A DNA stretch of 64,000 nt from Pseudomonas sp. PICF141 (GCF_002286815.1 NZ_MUNM01000044.1:1-64000), one strand, 5' to 3'. Counted from the stretch's first letter, positions 50,217 through 63,405 are shown. The notes: a model not told the origin generated them from the sequence alone. Numbers and translations: made by a program.

Positions 50217-50720
50217 ATGCGCTGGTTGCTTGCCGTTTTTTGCTTGTCGTTCATCGCTGTCAGCCAGGCTTCCTCCACGGAAACGCTGGACGGCAAAGTC
50301 ATCGAAAAAGTCCTGGTGCTCAAGTCTGCCCATCAGTTGCAGTTGATCAATGACGGCAAGCCGATCAAGACCTATCGCATTTCCCTGGGCAAAAGCCCCA
50401 AGGGGCCCAAGCTGATGGAAGGCGACAAACGAACCCCCGAAGGCTTTTATTGGGTGGATTGGCGCAAGATCAGCGACCGTTTCAACCTGGCAATGCATAT
50501 TTCCTACCCCAACATCAGCGACGCCGCCCGTGCCCGGCGCGAAGGTGTCGAGCCTGGCGGCATGATCATGATCCACGGCACCCCGGACACCGAAGACAAT
50601 CCCGAAGACCTGTTCCATACGCTGGACTGGACCGACGGCTGCATCGCCATGCGTAATATGGACATGCGCGAGGTTTGGGGTCTGGTGCCGGACGGCACGA
50701 TGATTGAGATTCGCCCGTAA
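50217..50720 (+). CDS. L,D-transpeptidase family protein, exported
   Basis: This 167-residue YkuD-domain protein has a signal peptide (hydrophobic to about residue 19) and the active-site pattern with H120-G121 (MIMIHGTPD) and C142 (DWTDGCIAMRN). It is of the YafK-like small type, and may crosslink or hydrolyse peptidoglycan-lipoprotein links in the periplasm. It starts 65 bases after the NUDIX gene. Which reaction it performs cannot be told. Confidence 0.9.
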   Translation: MRWLLAVFCLSFIAVSQASSTETLDGKVIEKVLVLKSAHQLQLINDGKPIKTYRISLGKSPKGPKLMEGDKRTPEGFYWVDWRKISDRFNLAMHISYPNISDAARARREGVEPGGMIMIHGTPDTEDNPEDLFHTLDWTDGCIAMRNMDMREVWGLVPDGTMIEIRP

Positions 50721-50821
50721 CGGCAACCTTCAAGGCCAAAGATTAGAGAGCCCACTTCCGACGGACAACCTGAAAGACTTGTGGGAAGGTTCTGATGTTT
50801 TTTCTGCTCAATAAACATCGC

Positions 50822-50923
50822 TGCCTGTCAGGCCGCCTTCGCGGGCAAGCCTTGCTCCTACAATTGAGCCATGTGCATCTTCGAGATTGGTTGGCTGTCA
50901 GATCGCCTTCGCGAGCAAACCCG
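50822..50923. repeat. Two degenerate REP copies in direct orientation
   Basis: GCCTTCGCGGGCAAGCCTTG near 50835 and GCCTTCGCGAGCAAACCCGC near 50904, each preceded by CTGTCAG. Unlike the other elements they face the same way and are eroded. The rest of 50721-50987 holds no gene I can support. Confidence 0.7.
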
Positions 50924-50987
50924 CACACTCAATCAACAAGAACCTGGACGGCCCTAAGGCCGCCACGCCCTAATCACAGCCAACAAA

Positions 50988-51017
50988 AAACCCGCTGAAA
51001 TCACTTTCAGCGGGTTT
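50988..51017 (-). terminator. Terminator downstream of the YqfO-like gene
   Basis: AAACCCGCTGAAA (50988-51000) pairs with TTTCAGCGGGTTT (51005-51017). A T-run follows on the minus strand. It may also act on the L,D-transpeptidase transcript. Confidence 0.9.
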
Positions 51018-51040
51018 CTCATTTTCAGCGGCCAGGAAGA

Positions 51041-51352
51041 TCAGAAATCCTCCAACCGCCACACCTCGTAAGCCGGCGTCTCATAGGGATGGCTCTCTTT
51101 CAAAGCCACCACCACCGCTCGAATCAACTCATCGCTGACCACCAGCTCGACCTTCCATTCCTCAACCTGCTCGACCTGCCCCGCTTCACCCATAAACGGC
51201 TGACTGCCATCCAGAGGACGAAACTGACCCAACCCGAACACCTGCCACGCGCAGTGATCATAAGCCCCGATCCGCCCGCCACCGGCAGCGAACACAGCGC
51301 TTTTGACCACCTCGACATGGCTGGCCGGAACAAAAAAACCGAGCTTGTACAC
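51041..51352 (-). CDS. YqfO-like protein (NIF3-associated domain alone)
   Basis: This 103-residue protein matches the central domain inserted in Bacillus-type YqfO/NIF3 proteins: MYKLGFFVPASHVEVVKSAV, GGGRIGAYDHCAWQ and SHPYETPAYEVWRL. Here it stands alone. It is probably a cytoplasmic trimer of CutA-like fold; function unknown. It lies 19 bases downstream of purL and is likely co-transcribed with it. Confidence 0.88.
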   Translation of the reverse strand: MYKLGFFVPASHVEVVKSAVFAAGGGRIGAYDHCAWQVFGLGQFRPLDGSQPFMGEAGQVEQVEEWKVELVVSDELIRAVVVALKESHPYETPAYEVWRLEDF

Positions 51353-51371
51353 GGCAATCAGCTCCCCGCTC

Positions 51372-54300
51372 TTAGTTAACCCAAACGCGAGCGTTGCGGA
51401 ACATACGCATCCATGGTGCGTCTTCGTTCCAGTCTTCCGAACGCCACGAGTTCTGCACCGCGCGGAATACCCGCTCCGGGTGCGGCATCATGATGGTCAC
51501 GCGACCGTCACGGCTGGTCAACCCGGTGATACCGCGCGGCGAACCGTTCGGGTTGGCCGGGTAGTTTTCGGTGACCTTGCCGTGGTTATCGACGAAACGC
51601 ATCGCCACGCAACCCGACAAATCGGCTTCCAGCAACGCTTCTTCGCTGGCGAATTCGGCATGGCCTTCACCGTGCGCGATGGCGATCGGCATGCGCGAAC
51701 CGGCCATGCCCTGCAGGAAGATCGAGTTCGACTCCTGGATCTGGACCATGGCAACGCGAGCTTCGAACTGCTCGGAACGGTTACGCACGAAGTGCGGCCA
51801 GAACTCGCTGCCCGGGATCAGCTCGTGCAGGTTGGACATCATCTGGCAACCGTTGCACACGCCGAGGGTGAAGCTGTCGTTACGTTCGAAGAAGCCCTGG
51901 AACGCATCGCGAGCGCGGCTGTTGAACAGCGCGGATTTCGCCCAGCCTTCACCAGCACCCAGGACGTCGCCGTAGGAGAAACCGCCGCACGCCACCAGCC
52001 CTTTGAACTCGTTCAGGTCGACGCGGCCGGCCAGAATGTCGCTCATGTGCACATCGATCGCGTTGAAACCGGCGCGGTCGAACGCGGCCGCCATTTCCAC
52101 CTGACCGTTGACGCCCTGCTCACGCAGCACGGCAACTTGTGGGCGGATGCCTTTCTTGATGTAAGGCGCGGCGATGTCCTGGTTGACGTCGTAGCTGAGC
52201 TTGACGCTCAGGCCCGGGTTGTCTTCCTCCAGCAGCACGTCGAATTCCTGATCGGCGCAGTCAGCGTTATCACGCAGACGCTGGATCTGGTAGCTGGTCT
52301 CGGCCCACTGGCGTTGCAGCAGACGACGCTGGCCTTCGAATACGGTGTCACCGTTGAAGGTGATGTTGATCTCGCCGTTGTTCATTGGCTGACCGATCAC
52401 CGACACACACTCCCCAAGGCCGGCAGCGCTGAACTGCGCAAGGATATCCGGCGTGGCGTCCTGGCGAACCTGGATCACGGCACCCAGCTCTTCGTTGAAC
52501 AGGATCGCGGCAATGTCGGCGGAGGTTTCTGCCAGACCGTCAAGGTTCAGGCTCAGGCCACAATGACCGGCGAAGGCCATTTCCACCACGCTGGTCAGCA
52601 GACCACCGTCGGAACGGTCGTGATAAGCCAGCAAATGACCGTCGGCGTTGAGGCCCTGGATCACGGCGAAAAAGGCTTTCAGGTCTTCGGCGTCATCGAC
52701 GTCCGGGGCCTGCTTGCCGAGTTTGCCGTGAACCTGAGCGAGGATCGAAGCACCCATGCGGTTCTGACCGCGACCGAGGTCGATCAGGATCAGGTCGGTG
52801 GTGCCCTTGTCCATGCGCAGTTGCGGGGTGAGGGTCTGACGGATATCCGTCACCGGGGCGAAACCGGTCACGATCAGCGACATTGGCGAAGTGACGGACT
52901 TGTCGACGCCCTCATCGTTCCAGCGGGTGGCCATGGACATCGAGTCCTTGCCGACCGGAATGGTGATGCCCAGCTCAGGGCACAGTTCCATGCCGACCGC
53001 TTTCACGGTGTCGTACAGACGCGCGTCTTCACCCGGGTGACCGGCGGCGGACATCCAGTTCGCCGACAGTTTGATGTCGGAGATCTTGGCGATGCGCGAC
53101 GCCGCGATGTTGGTCAGGGTTTCGCCGATGGCCATGCGGCCCGACGCCGGAGCGTCCAGCAGCGCCAGCGGAGTGCGCTCGCCCATCGCCATCGCTTCAC
53201 CGGTGTAGACGTCGAAGCTGGTGGCGGTGACGGCAACGTCGGCCACTGGAACCTGCCATGGGCCGACCATCTGATCACGGGCCACGAGGCCGGTGATGGT
53301 ACGGTCGCCGATGGTGATCAGGAAACTTTTGCTGGCCACGGCCGGGTGATGCAGAACGCGCTCGACGCAATTGGCGATGTCGAGGGTCGACGGATCGAAA
53401 TCGTCGCCCAGCTCGTTTTCACGCACCACGGAACGGTGCATGCGCGGGGCTTTGCCCAACAACACTTCCAATGGCATGTCCACCGGGCTGTTGCCGAAAT
53501 GGCTGTCGGTGACGGTCAGTTGCGGTTCGGCAGTGGCTTCGCCGACGACGGCGAACGGGCAGCGTTCACGTTCGCAAATCGCCTTGAAGCGCTCGAAATC
53601 AGCCGGGCCGACCGCCAGTACGTAACGTTCCTGGGATTCATTGGACCAGATTTCGTGCGGGGCCATGCCCGGCTCATCGTTCGGAATGTTGCGCAGTTCG
53701 AAACGGCCACCACGGTCACCGTCGTTGACCAGTTCCGGGAAGGCGTTGGACAGGCCGCCAGCACCCACGTCGTGGATGAAGCTGATCGGGTTCTTGTCAC
53801 CCAGTTGCCAGCAACGGTCGATGACTTCCTGGCAGCGTCGCTCCATTTCGGGGTTTTCACGCTGTACAGAGGCGAAGTCCAGATCCGCCGAGCTGGTGCC
53901 GGTGGCCATGGAGGAAGCCGCGCCGCCGCCCAGGCCGATCAGCATCGCCGGGCCGCCCAGCACGATCAGCTTGGAGCCGACGACGATCTCGCCTTTCTTG
54001 ACGTGTTCTTCGCGGATGTTGCCCATGCCGCCCGCCAGCATGATCGGCTTGTGGTAACCGCGCACTTCGTCGCCGTGCGCGGTGGTGATCGATTGTTCGA
54101 AGGTACGGAAGTAGCCAGTCAGGGCCGGACGACCGAATTCGTTGTTGAACGCGGCACCACCCAATGGGCCCTCGATCATGATGTCCAGCGCGGTGACGAT
54201 GCGCTCAGGCTTGCCGTACGGCACTTCCCACGGCTGTTCGAAGCCCGGGATCTGCAGGTTGGACACGGTAAAACCAGTGAGGCCAGCCTTGGGCTTGGCG

Positions 54301-55268
54301 CCGCGACCGGTTGCACCTTCGTCGCGAATCTCGCCACCGCTACCGGTGGATGCGCCCGGGAACGGGGCAATCGCGGTCGGGTGGTTGTGCGTCTCGACTT
54401 TCATCAGGATGTGCACCGGCTCCTGCACCGCACCGTACTGGCGGGTTTCAGGGTCCGGGAAAAAGCGACCGGCGACGGAGCCGACGATCACCGAAGCGTT
54501 ATCCTTGTAAGCCGACAGAACGCCTTCGCTGTGCATCACATAGGTGTTCTTGATCATGCCGAACAGGCTTTTTTCCTGGCTCTGACCATCGATGTCCCAA
54601 CTGGCGTTGAAGATCTTGTGGCGGCAGTGCTCGGAGTTGGCCTGGGCGAACATCATCAGTTCGATGTCGTGCGGGTTGCGCTTCAAGCCGATGAAGGCGT
54701 TGACCAGGTAATCGATTTCGTCTTCAGCCAGGGCCAGGCCCAGCTCGGTGTTGGCTTTTTCCAGTGCGGCGCGGCCGCCACCCAACACGTCGATCGCGGT
54801 CAGTGGCTTGGGCTCGGCGTGGCTGAACAGGCCGGCGGCCTGTTCAAGGTTGCCCAGGACGATCTGGGTCATGCGGTCGTGCAGACCGTCAGCAATCAGC
54901 TGCGCCTCAGCGTCGCTGAACTGGCCGGCGACGTAGAACGCGATGCCGCGCTCCAGGCGCTGGATCTTGGTCAGGCCGCAGTTGCGAGCGATGTCGCTGG
55001 CTTTACTGGACCATGGCGAGATAGTGCCGAAACGTGGCAACACCAGAAACAGACGACCGGTTGGCTCTTGTACTGGAACGCTTGGGCCGTACTTCAGAAG
55101 GCGCGCGAGCACCTGCTGTTCGTCGCCGGTCAGGACGCCGGTAACTTCGGCGAAGTGAGCGAATTCAGCATACAAGCCGCTGACAGCCGGAACCTTCTGG
55201 CTCAGTTGCTCAAGGAGTTTGCTGTGGCGAAAGGCAGAAAGGGCAGGAGCGCCGCGCAGGATCAACAT
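51372..55268 (-). CDS. purL: Phosphoribosylformylglycinamidine synthase
   Basis: This 1298-residue single-chain enzyme makes FGAM from FGAR, ATP and glutamine. It has the N-terminal PurS-like region, two AIRS-type ATP domains ([39 protein letters not shown]) and a C-terminal class I glutaminase ([20 protein letters not shown]; catalytic cysteine in [19 protein letters not shown]). Length is typical of proteobacteria. Divergent from mltF, with a TAGAAT box 43-48 bases upstream. Confidence 0.98.
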   Translation of the reverse strand: MLILRGAPALSAFRHSKLLEQLSQKVPAVSGLYAEFAHFAEVTGVLTGDEQQVLARLLKYGPSVPVQEPTGRLFLVLPRFGTISPWSSKASDIARNCGLTKIQRLERGIAFYVAGQFSDAEAQLIADGLHDRMTQIVLGNLEQAAGLFSHAEPKPLTAIDVLGGGRAALEKANTELGLALAEDEIDYLVNAFIGLKRNPHDIELMMFAQANSEHCRHKIFNASWDIDGQSQEKSLFGMIKNTYVMHSEGVLSAYKDNASVIVGSVAGRFFPDPETRQYGAVQEPVHILMKVETHNHPTAIAPFPGASTGSGGEIRDEGATGRGAKPKAGLTGFTVSNLQIPGFEQPWEVPYGKPERIVTALDIMIEGPLGGAAFNNEFGRPALTGYFRTFEQSITTAHGDEVRGYHKPIMLAGGMGNIREEHVKKGEIVVGSKLIVLGGPAMLIGLGGGAASSMATGTSSADLDFASVQRENPEMERRCQEVIDRCWQLGDKNPISFIHDVGAGGLSNAFPELVNDGDRGGRFELRNIPNDEPGMAPHEIWSNESQERYVLAVGPADFERFKAICERERCPFAVVGEATAEPQLTVTDSHFGNSPVDMPLEVLLGKAPRMHRSVVRENELGDDFDPSTLDIANCVERVLHHPAVASKSFLITIGDRTITGLVARDQMVGPWQVPVADVAVTATSFDVYTGEAMAMGERTPLALLDAPASGRMAIGETLTNIAASRIAKISDIKLSANWMSAAGHPGEDARLYDTVKAVGMELCPELGITIPVGKDSMSMATRWNDEGVDKSVTSPMSLIVTGFAPVTDIRQTLTPQLRMDKGTTDLILIDLGRGQNRMGASILAQVHGKLGKQAPDVDDAEDLKAFFAVIQGLNADGHLLAYHDRSDGGLLTSVVEMAFAGHCGLSLNLDGLAETSADIAAILFNEELGAVIQVRQDATPDILAQFSAAGLGECVSVIGQPMNNGEINITFNGDTVFEGQRRLLQRQWAETSYQIQRLRDNADCADQEFDVLLEEDNPGLSVKLSYDVNQDIAAPYIKKGIRPQVAVLREQGVNGQVEMAAAFDRAGFNAIDVHMSDILAGRVDLNEFKGLVACGGFSYGDVLGAGEGWAKSALFNSRARDAFQGFFERNDSFTLGVCNGCQMMSNLHELIPGSEFWPHFVRNRSEQFEARVAMVQIQESNSIFLQGMAGSRMPIAIAHGEGHAEFASEEALLEADLSGCVAMRFVDNHGKVTENYPANPNGSPRGITGLTSRDGRVTIMMPHPERVFRAVQNSWRSEDWNEDAPWMRMFRNARVWVN

Positions 55269-55310
55269 CTTCGGGACAGCCTCGGGAAGGGGTGTGCTTT
55301 GAGGCCGTGC

Positions 55311-55316
55311 ATTCTA
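55311..55316 (-). promoter_or_regulatory. Candidate -10 box of purL
   Basis: Minus-strand TAGAAT, 43 bases before the purL start. No convincing -35 box was seen. The rest of the 274-base purL-mltF gap holds no gene I can support. Confidence 0.4.
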
Positions 55317-55317
55317 G

Positions 55318-57003
<1,686 letters not shown>

Positions 57004-57024
57004 ACCTTCGTCGCCTTCAAAGAC

Positions 57025-57119
57025 GCCATCGCGGGCAAGCCACGCTCCCACAGGTCCGCGTCGAATACATAGTTGTCGTTCAACCCGGACCTGTGGGAGC
57101 GTGACTTGCCCGCGATGGC
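57025..57119. repeat. REPIN between convergent mltF and pdxJ
   Basis: Arms at 57025-57058 and 57086-57119 are nearly perfect inverted copies beginning GCCATCGCGGGCAAGCCACG. Confidence 0.94.
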
Positions 57120-57131
57120 AGCGCCGCCGAT

Positions 57132-57878
57132 CTAGCCTTTCAAGGCAGCGGCCAGAATCAGCGCTTTCATTTCAGAAACAGCCGACTTGAACCCGACGAA
57201 CAACGCATGGGCCACCAGCGCATGGCCGATGTTCAATTCGTTGATCCCCTTGATCGCCGCGACTGCTTCGACGTTGTGATAGTGCAAACCGTGACCGGCG
57301 TTGACGATCAGCCCCTGGGCCAGACCAAACGCCACGCCATCGGCCACGCGCTTGAGCTCTTCCGCGACTGAAGCTGGCGTCTCGGCATCCGCATAACGCC
57401 CAGTGTGCAATTCGATGGCTGGCGCACCGACACGGCGGGACGCTTCGATCTGCCGCTCGTCCGCGTCGATGAACAGCGACACTTCACAACCGATCTTCGC
57501 CAGGCGATCCACTGCTGCCTTGATCCGCGCCTCCTGCCCTGCCACGTCCAGACCGCCTTCGGTGGTCAGCTCCTGACGGGTTTCCGGGACCAGGCAAATG
57601 TGCGCCGGGCGGATGCGTTCGGCGAACGCCATCATTTCTTCGGTGACGCCCATTTCGAAGTTCATGCGGGTTTGCAGCACATCCTTGAGCAGCAGCACAT
57701 CGCGCTCCTGAATGTGCCGGCGGTCTTCGCGCAAGTGCACGGTGATGCCGTCAGCGCCCGCCTCTTCCGCGTCCAGCGCTGCCTTGACCGGATCCGGGTA
57801 GCGAGTACCCCGGGCCTGACGCAGGGTGGCAACATGGTCGATGTTCACGCCAAGAAGAATGCGATTGCTGGTGGTCAC
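57132..57878 (-). CDS. pdxJ: Pyridoxine 5'-phosphate synthase
   Basis: This 248-residue TIM-barrel enzyme makes pyridoxine 5'-phosphate from 1-deoxyxylulose 5-phosphate and 3-amino-2-oxopropyl phosphate. [43 protein letters not shown] and [15 protein letters not shown] are family motifs. GTG 57878 follows AGGAG at 7 bases. Last gene of the rnc-era-recO-pdxJ group. Confidence 0.97.
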   Translation of the reverse strand: MTTSNRILLGVNIDHVATLRQARGTRYPDPVKAALDAEEAGADGITVHLREDRRHIQERDVLLLKDVLQTRMNFEMGVTEEMMAFAERIRPAHICLVPETRQELTTEGGLDVAGQEARIKAAVDRLAKIGCEVSLFIDADERQIEASRRVGAPAIELHTGRYADAETPASVAEELKRVADGVAFGLAQGLIVNAGHGLHYHNVEAVAAIKGINELNIGHALVAHALFVGFKSAVSEMKALILAAALKG

Positions 57879-57976
57879 GGAAGCGCTCCTGAAATAGGGG
57901 AAAGGTCGGTGCACAGCATACACGGCGAGCCCGGGTCTGTTGACGCAAGCATCAACAGTTCCTGTCGCTTGCGAAA

Positions 57977-58666
57977 CTATGGCTTGCGAAACAACTCGCG
58001 ACTGACCAGAGGACGACCACCCAGATGAACGGCCAGTGCCTGACGCATCAAGCGCTTGGCAGCGGAAAGCGCTCCGGGCGCAGACCAGTCGGCATCGGCC
58101 ATGGCCAGCAATTCAGTACCGTTGAACAGACCCGGTTGTAGCAGGTAGACCCGTTCCAGGCCTGCATCCACTTGCAAGCGGTAGAGGCCGTCCGGCGCGA
58201 TGGGGTCGCCATGGAGATCAGTGTTCAAGGCGAAACCGTAACCGAGGTCGTCGAGCAAACGCCATTCGAAAGAGCGCAGCAATGGCTCCAATGGACGACC
58301 TTCGGCCAGGGCGAGCAAGGTCGCGGCGTAGTGATCGAAGACCGCGGGATGGGGGTCTTCGGCGGGCAGCAGACGGATCAGCAATTCATTGAGGTAGAGG
58401 CCGCTGAACAGTGCCTCGCCATGGAGCCAGGTGGAAACACCGGCGCTTTCCATACGACCGACGTTTTTCAATTCACCCCGACCACGGAATTCGACTTCCA
58501 GCGGTACGAACGGCCGCGCCAATGTCCCGGCCTTGCCTCGCGCACTGCGCAACACCGCCCGCAGCCGACCTTGCGGCGTAAGGAAATCCACCAGCGCACT
58601 GCTTTCGCGGTAGGCGCGGGAGTGGAGAACGTAGGCAGGTTGACCGGTTGGCGCGGTGCTCGACAT
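57977..58666 (-). CDS. recO: DNA repair protein RecO
   Basis: This 229-residue protein helps load RecA in the RecFOR pathway. The N-terminal OB fold ([33 protein letters not shown]) is followed by the RecO C-terminal helical domain ([20 protein letters not shown]). The chosen start is [14 protein letters not shown]; the longer frame runs through a REPIN and is not coding. Between era and pdxJ as usual. Confidence 0.95.
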   Translation of the reverse strand: MSSTAPTGQPAYVLHSRAYRESSALVDFLTPQGRLRAVLRSARGKAGTLARPFVPLEVEFRGRGELKNVGRMESAGVSTWLHGEALFSGLYLNELLIRLLPAEDPHPAVFDHYAATLLALAEGRPLEPLLRSFEWRLLDDLGYGFALNTDLHGDPIAPDGLYRLQVDAGLERVYLLQPGLFNGTELLAMADADWSAPGALSAAKRLMRQALAVHLGGRPLVSRELFRKP

Positions 58667-58721
58667 GGAAATCGCAGTTCTCAATTGAAGGAGTGCAGTT
58701 TTACTGACACCCCAAAACCAA

Positions 58722-58811
58722 TGTGGGAGCGGGCTTGCCCGCGATGGCGGACTTACATTCAACATCTCTGCTGAATGTTACATCCTCATCGCGGGCAAGC
58801 CCGCTCCCACA
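58722..58811. repeat. REPIN between era and recO
   Basis: Perfect 25-base arms at 58722-58746 and 58787-58811 (GTGGGAGCGGGCTTGCCCGC core) with an inner ACATTCA/TGAATGT stem. It lies inside an operon. Confidence 0.95.
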
Positions 58812-58837
58812 GGGTTCTACGGTGCAGCACACCGGGT

Positions 58838-59740
58838 TTACAGATCGCCGTAACCCAGCGAACGCAGCGCACGTTCGTCATCGGACCAGCCACCTTTAAC
58901 CTTGACCCACAGGTTAAGCATGATCTTGGAGTCGAACAGCAGCTCCATGTCCTTGCGCGCCTCGGTGCCGATGCGCTTGATGCGTTCGCCCTTGTCGCCA
59001 ATGATGATTTTCTTCTGGCCGTCACGTTCGACGAGGATCAACGCATGGATGTGCAGGGTTTTGCCCTGCTGCTTGAACTCTTCGATTTCCACGGTGATCT
59101 GGTACGGCAGCTCGGCGCCCATCTGACGCATGATTTTCTCGCGTACCAGCTCGGCGGCAAGGAAGCGGCTGCTGCGGTCAGTGATCTGGTCTTCCGGGAA
59201 GAAGTGATCGTTTTCCGGCAGGTGCTCGGCGATCACTCGTTCCAGCGCGTCCAGATTGTGCCCGTGCTGGGCCGAGATCGGCATGATCTGCGCATTCGGC
59301 AGCTGTTCCTGCAACCAGCTCAGGTGCGGCATCAGCTCGGACTTGTCTTCGATACGGTCGGTCTTGTTCAGCGCCACGATCAGCGGGCCGGTCACGTATT
59401 GAACGCGCTCGAGGACCATCTGGTCTTCGTCGGTCCACTTGGTGCGGTCAACCACGAAGATCACCACGTCGACGTCTTTCAACGCCGCCGAAGCGGTTTT
59501 GTTCATGTAGCGGTTCAGAGCCTTTTCGCCGCCCTTGTGCATGCCCGGCGTATCGACGTAAATCGCCTGAACGGCGCCTTCGGTCTTGATGCCGAGCATG
59601 TTGTGACGGGTGGTTTGCGGCTTGCGCGAAGTGATCGCCAGCTTCTGACCCAGAATGTGGTTCAGCAGCGTGGACTTGCCCACGTTGGGACGGCCGACGA
59701 TGGCGACATAGCCACAGCGAGTTGCGGTTGAATCAGTCAT
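58838..59740 (-). CDS. era: GTPase Era
   Basis: This 300-residue GTPase binds the 3' end of 16S rRNA during 30S assembly. The G domain has [10 protein letters not shown] (16-25), [20 protein letters not shown] and NKTDRIEDK; the KH domain has [20 protein letters not shown]. The start [16 protein letters not shown] overlaps the rnc stop by 8 bases; an upstream start adds unsupported residues. Confidence 0.97.
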   Translation of the reverse strand: MTDSTATRCGYVAIVGRPNVGKSTLLNHILGQKLAITSRKPQTTRHNMLGIKTEGAVQAIYVDTPGMHKGGEKALNRYMNKTASAALKDVDVVIFVVDRTKWTDEDQMVLERVQYVTGPLIVALNKTDRIEDKSELMPHLSWLQEQLPNAQIMPISAQHGHNLDALERVIAEHLPENDHFFPEDQITDRSSRFLAAELVREKIMRQMGAELPYQITVEIEEFKQQGKTLHIHALILVERDGQKKIIIGDKGERIKRIGTEARKDMELLFDSKIMLNLWVKVKGGWSDDERALRSLGYGDL

Positions 59741-60422
59741 TGCCATTCTCCACACCCAGGGCAATCAGTGCTGCGGCGGCCGCTACCTGTTCGGCAATAC
59801 GACGACTCACACCCTGACCTCGGCTTTTTTCATTCAGTAAGATGATTTCACATTCGACGAAGAACGTCCGGCAATGCGGCTCACCCTGGATATCCACCAC
59901 TTCGTAACGCGGCAGTTCACAACCACGGGACTGCAGGAATTCCTGCAGGCGGGTTTTCGGATCTTTGTTGGTGTCGACCAGTGTCAGGCCTTCGAACTCT
60001 CCGGCCAGCCAGGCCAGCACGCGCTCACGCGCCATGTCCATGCCGGCGTCCAGGTAGATCGCACCGATCAGCGCTTCCAGGGCATCGGCCAGAATCGACT
60101 CGCGACGGAACCCGCCGCTTTTCAATTCGCCGGAGCCCAGGCGCAGGTATTCGCCCAAGTCGAAACCACGGGCCAGTACGGCCAGGGTCTCACCTTTCAC
60201 CAAGCGGGCGCGCAAACGCGACAACTGGCCTTCGCGGGCCAACGGGAAGCGATCGAACAGCGCCTCGCCAGCGACGAAGTTGAGGATGGCATCACCGAGA
60301 AACTCCAGGCGTTCGTTGTTGCGCCCGGCAAAGCTGCGGTGAGTCAGGGCCAGGACCATCAGTTCCTGGTCTTTGAAGGTGTAGCCGAGCTGACGCTCTA
60401 GACGGCTTAAGGAGAGGCTCAC
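59733..60422 (-). CDS. rnc: Ribonuclease III
   Basis: This 229-residue double-strand RNA endonuclease processes rRNA precursors and mRNAs. The catalytic signature [20 protein letters not shown] (E40, D44) and [16 protein letters not shown] are followed by a C-terminal dsRBD (about 155-225). The start is GTG 60422, overlapping the stop of a small upstream frame. Confidence 0.97.
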   Translation of the reverse strand: MSLSLSRLERQLGYTFKDQELMVLALTHRSFAGRNNERLEFLGDAILNFVAGEALFDRFPLAREGQLSRLRARLVKGETLAVLARGFDLGEYLRLGSGELKSGGFRRESILADALEALIGAIYLDAGMDMARERVLAWLAGEFEGLTLVDTNKDPKTRLQEFLQSRGCELPRYEVVDIQGEPHCRTFFVECEIILLNEKSRGQGVSRRIAEQVAAAAALIALGVENGND

Positions 60423-60529
60423 GGTTTACCCACGCTGAGTTCGTGGCTGGATTCCACCGCCATCGCCGTGGTGCGGCGCAGGCTTGGGACAATTAACGCT
60501 GTGTTCAAAAATAACGTCCTGAATATCAT
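60419..60529 (-). CDS. Possible small ORF (36 codons) coupled to rnc
   Basis: An ATG frame encodes 36 residues (starts [20 protein letters not shown]) and ends in a TGA that overlaps the rnc GTG start as GTGA. The N-terminal half is hydrophobic, then basic. It has no convincing ribosome site and I do not recognise it. It stands where some pseudomonads carry a DUF4845 gene between lepB and rnc, but shows no resemblance to that family. It could be a leader that sets rnc translation, or chance. Confidence 0.3.
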   Translation of the reverse strand: MIFRTLFLNTALIVPSLRRTTAMAVESSHELSVGKP

Positions 60530-60577
60530 TGTTTTTCATGCATCCGGTGCCGATTGTGGCGGTTCCAGAAAAGCATT

Positions 60578-60600
60578 CGGCGCTGTGGTCAACAGCGCCG
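60578..60600 (-). terminator. lepA-lepB terminator
   Basis: CGGCGCTGT (60578-60586) pairs perfectly with ACAGCGCCG (60592-60600); the minus strand continues AATGCTTTTC. It lies 7 bases after the lepB stop. Confidence 0.8.
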
Positions 60601-60607
60601 TGTGTGA

Positions 60608-61462
60608 TTACTTGATCAGGCCAACCCGCGAGAAATTCGGCAGGTGACTGAGTTTGGGTTCCGGCCAGCTCATCCAGACTGCGAAGGCCTTGCCGACGAT
60701 ATTCTTGTCGGGAACCATGCCCAGCAGATTCTTGGGAATACTCGGATCATCCCAGTAGCGACTGTCGTTCGAGTTGTCGCGGTTGTCGCCCATCATGAAG
60801 TAGTGCCCGGCAGGCACCGTCCACGAACGATCCGGCGCTGCGCGGTAGCGGCTCATTTCCTTGCGGATAAGGTGCTCGGCGATGCCGAGTTTTTCCTTGT
60901 AGAGCTCAGCGCTGCCCAACGTGCCCGGCTCGGAGCCGACCAATTGTTCGGCAACCGACTCACCGTTGACGAACAGACGCTTGTCGGCTGTGTAGCGAAT
61001 CTGGTCGCCCGGCAGGCCCACCACTCGCTTGATGTAATTGACATTCGGATCGCTCGGGTAGCGGAACACCATCACATCGCCGCGCTGCGGATCACCGACT
61101 TCGATGACTTTCTTGTCGATCACCGGCAGGCGGATCCCGTAAGAAAATTTGTTCACCAGAATGAAGTCGCCGACGTCCAGGGTCGGCTTCATCGAACCGG
61201 AAGGAATCTGGAACGGTTCCACCAGGAACGAACGCAGCACCAGTACGATGAACAACACCGGGAAGAACGACTTGCCGTATTCGACCAGCAGCGGCTCTTT
61301 GTTCAGTTTCTCGATCACCACCATGTCAGCCTGGCTGACGCTACCCTGATAAGAGTTAATGGCAGCCCGGCGCCGTGGCGCCAGGAACAGCAGATCGAGC
61401 AACGCCAACAGGCCGCAGACGAATACGGCGATGACCAGCAACAGCGGGAAATTTAGTGACAT
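60608..61462 (-). CDS. lepB: Signal peptidase I
   Basis: This 284-residue membrane protease removes signal peptides in the periplasm. Two N-terminal membrane helices (about 5-27 and 65-80) precede the catalytic serine S90 (PSGSMKPTL) and lysine K145 (YIKRVVGLPGDQ); GDNRDNSNDSRYW is box E. It starts 5 bases after lepA. Confidence 0.98.
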   Translation of the reverse strand: MSLNFPLLLVIAVFVCGLLALLDLLFLAPRRRAAINSYQGSVSQADMVVIEKLNKEPLLVEYGKSFFPVLFIVLVLRSFLVEPFQIPSGSMKPTLDVGDFILVNKFSYGIRLPVIDKKVIEVGDPQRGDVMVFRYPSDPNVNYIKRVVGLPGDQIRYTADKRLFVNGESVAEQLVGSEPGTLGSAELYKEKLGIAEHLIRKEMSRYRAAPDRSWTVPAGHYFMMGDNRDNSNDSRYWDDPSIPKNLLGMVPDKNIVGKAFAVWMSWPEPKLSHLPNFSRVGLIK

Positions 61463-61467
61463 AGGAC

Positions 61468-63267
61468 CTAACTATCCAACCTGAGCACGGCAAGGAAGGC
61501 TTCCTGTGGAATTTCCACGTTACCGACCTGCTTCATGCGTTTCTTACCGGCCTTTTGCTTTTCCAGCAGCTTTTTCTTACGGCTGACGTCACCACCGTAG
61601 CATTTGGCCAATACGTTCTTTCTGAGCGCCTTGACGGTTGTTCGCGCCACAATCTGCCCGCCAATGGCGGCCTGGATTGCCACGTCGAACATCTGCCGCG
61701 GAATCAGTTCTTTCATCTTCTCGGTCAACTGGCGACCTTTGTAGTGCGCGTTGTCACGGTGCACGATCAACGCCAGGGCGTCGACCTTGTCGCCGTTGAT
61801 CAGTACGTCCAGCTTCACCAGACTAGCCGATTGGTAACGATCGAAATGGTAATCCAGCGAAGCATAGCCGCGACTGGTGGATTTCAGGCGATCGAAGAAG
61901 TCCAGCACCACTTCGTTCATCGGCAGGTCGTAAGTCACTTGTACCTGAGTGCCAAGGAACAGCATGTCGACCTGCACACCGCGTTTTTCGATGCACAGGG
62001 TAATGACGTTGCCCAGGTGTTCTTGCGGCACCAGAATGTTGGCACGCACGATCGGCTCACGCATGTCTTCGATCGAAGACAGGTCCGGCAGTTTCGACGG
62101 GTTATCGACGTAGATCGTCTCACCGGTCTTGAGCAGCAGCTCGAAGATTACCGTCGGCGCGGTGGTGATCAGGTCCAGGTCGTACTCGCGCTCCAGGCGC
62201 TCCTGGATGATTTCCATGTGCAGCATGCCGAGGAACCCGCAACGGAAGCCGAAGCCCAGTGCGTCGGAGCTTTCCGGGGTGTATTGCAGGGAGGAGTCGT
62301 TGAGCGTGAGCTTTTGCAGCGCTTCACGGAAATCTTCGAAGTCGTCGGAGCTGACCGGGAACAGACCGGCATACACTTGCGGCTGAATGCGTTTGAAGCC
62401 TGGCAGCACCTCAACGTCTGGCGTAGAGCTCAAGGTCAGGGTGTCACCAACCGGTGCGCCGTGAATATCCTTGATACCAGCGATGATGAAGCCTACTTCG
62501 CCGGCCTTCAGGTCAACGGTGGCAGTGTGTTTGGGGTTGAAGACGCCGACGCTGTCCACCAGATGGATCTTGCCGGTGGATTTGACGAGGATTTTGTCGC
62601 CCTTCTTCACACGACCGTGACGCACGCGTACCAGAGAAACAACGCCCAGATAGTTGTCGAACCAGGAATCGATGATCAACGCTTGCAGCGGATCTTCGTA
62701 GTTGCCGGTCGGCGCAGGAATCGTGGTTACCAGGCGTTCGAGCACTTCATCGACGCCCAGGCCGGTCTTGGCAGAGCACTCGACCGCGTCAGTGGCATCG
62801 ATGCCGATGATTTTTTCGATTTCTTCTTTGACGCGATCCGGATCGGCCTGAGGCAGGTCGATCTTGTTCAGCACTGGCATGACTTCCAGGCCTTGCTCGA
62901 TTGCCGTGTAGCAGTTGGCGACCGACTGGGCTTCAACGCCCTGACCGGCATCGACCACCAGCAATGCACCTTCACAGGCCGCCAGCGACCGGCTGACTTC
63001 GTAGGTGAAGTCGACGTGGCCGGGGGTGTCAATGAAGTTCAGCTGGTACTTGATGCCATCGCGGGCGGTGTAATAAAGAGTGACGCTGTGGGCCTTGATG
63101 GTGATCCCGCGTTCACGCTCAAGATCCATGGAGTCCAGCACCTGGGCTTCCATTTCACGTTCGGCAAGACCGCCGCACATCTGGATGAATCGATCGGCCA
63201 GCGTCGACTTGCCATGGTCAATGTGGGCGATGATGGAGAAATTGCGGATATGACTCAAATCACTCAC
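61468..63267 (-). CDS. lepA: Elongation factor 4 (LepA)
   Basis: This 599-residue translational GTPase acts on stalled ribosomes or in initiation and 30S assembly. G1 is [13 protein letters not shown] (14-26), with [20 protein letters not shown] and NKIDLPQAD; the unique C-terminal domain ends [20 protein letters not shown] and on. First gene of lepA-lepB. Confidence 0.98.
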   Translation of the reverse strand: MSDLSHIRNFSIIAHIDHGKSTLADRFIQMCGGLAEREMEAQVLDSMDLERERGITIKAHSVTLYYTARDGIKYQLNFIDTPGHVDFTYEVSRSLAACEGALLVVDAGQGVEAQSVANCYTAIEQGLEVMPVLNKIDLPQADPDRVKEEIEKIIGIDATDAVECSAKTGLGVDEVLERLVTTIPAPTGNYEDPLQALIIDSWFDNYLGVVSLVRVRHGRVKKGDKILVKSTGKIHLVDSVGVFNPKHTATVDLKAGEVGFIIAGIKDIHGAPVGDTLTLSSTPDVEVLPGFKRIQPQVYAGLFPVSSDDFEDFREALQKLTLNDSSLQYTPESSDALGFGFRCGFLGMLHMEIIQERLEREYDLDLITTAPTVIFELLLKTGETIYVDNPSKLPDLSSIEDMREPIVRANILVPQEHLGNVITLCIEKRGVQVDMLFLGTQVQVTYDLPMNEVVLDFFDRLKSTSRGYASLDYHFDRYQSASLVKLDVLINGDKVDALALIVHRDNAHYKGRQLTEKMKELIPRQMFDVAIQAAIGGQIVARTTVKALRKNVLAKCYGGDVSRKKKLLEKQKAGKKRMKQVGNVEIPQEAFLAVLRLDS

Positions 63268-63319
63268 GGATCAACACTCAAAAAGGCTGCAGGCATAGCC
63301 CGCCGAAAAATAGCCGGGA

Positions 63320-63349
63320 ATTGTACCTGATCCACGGCGCAAGCGTCAC
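63320..63349 (-). promoter_or_regulatory. Candidate lepA promoter
   Basis: On the minus strand, GTGACG (63344-63349), an 18-base spacer and TACAAT (63320-63325), about 53 bases before lepA. Confidence 0.55.
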
Positions 63350-63375
63350 GTTCGCAGGTCAGACGGCGGATACAA

Positions 63376-63405
63376 AAACGCCCCGGTCTTGCGACAGGGG
63401 CGTTT
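63376..63405 (-). terminator. lptG terminator
   Basis: AAACGCCCC (63376-63384) pairs with GGGGCGTTT (63397-63405); the loop contains an inner GTC-GCAA-GAC stem with a GNRA-type loop on the minus strand. A T-run follows. Confidence 0.92.

Noticed and set aside
58667..58765. Longer N-terminus for RecO
   Set aside because: It would be encoded by a REPIN; the conserved RecO start is internal.
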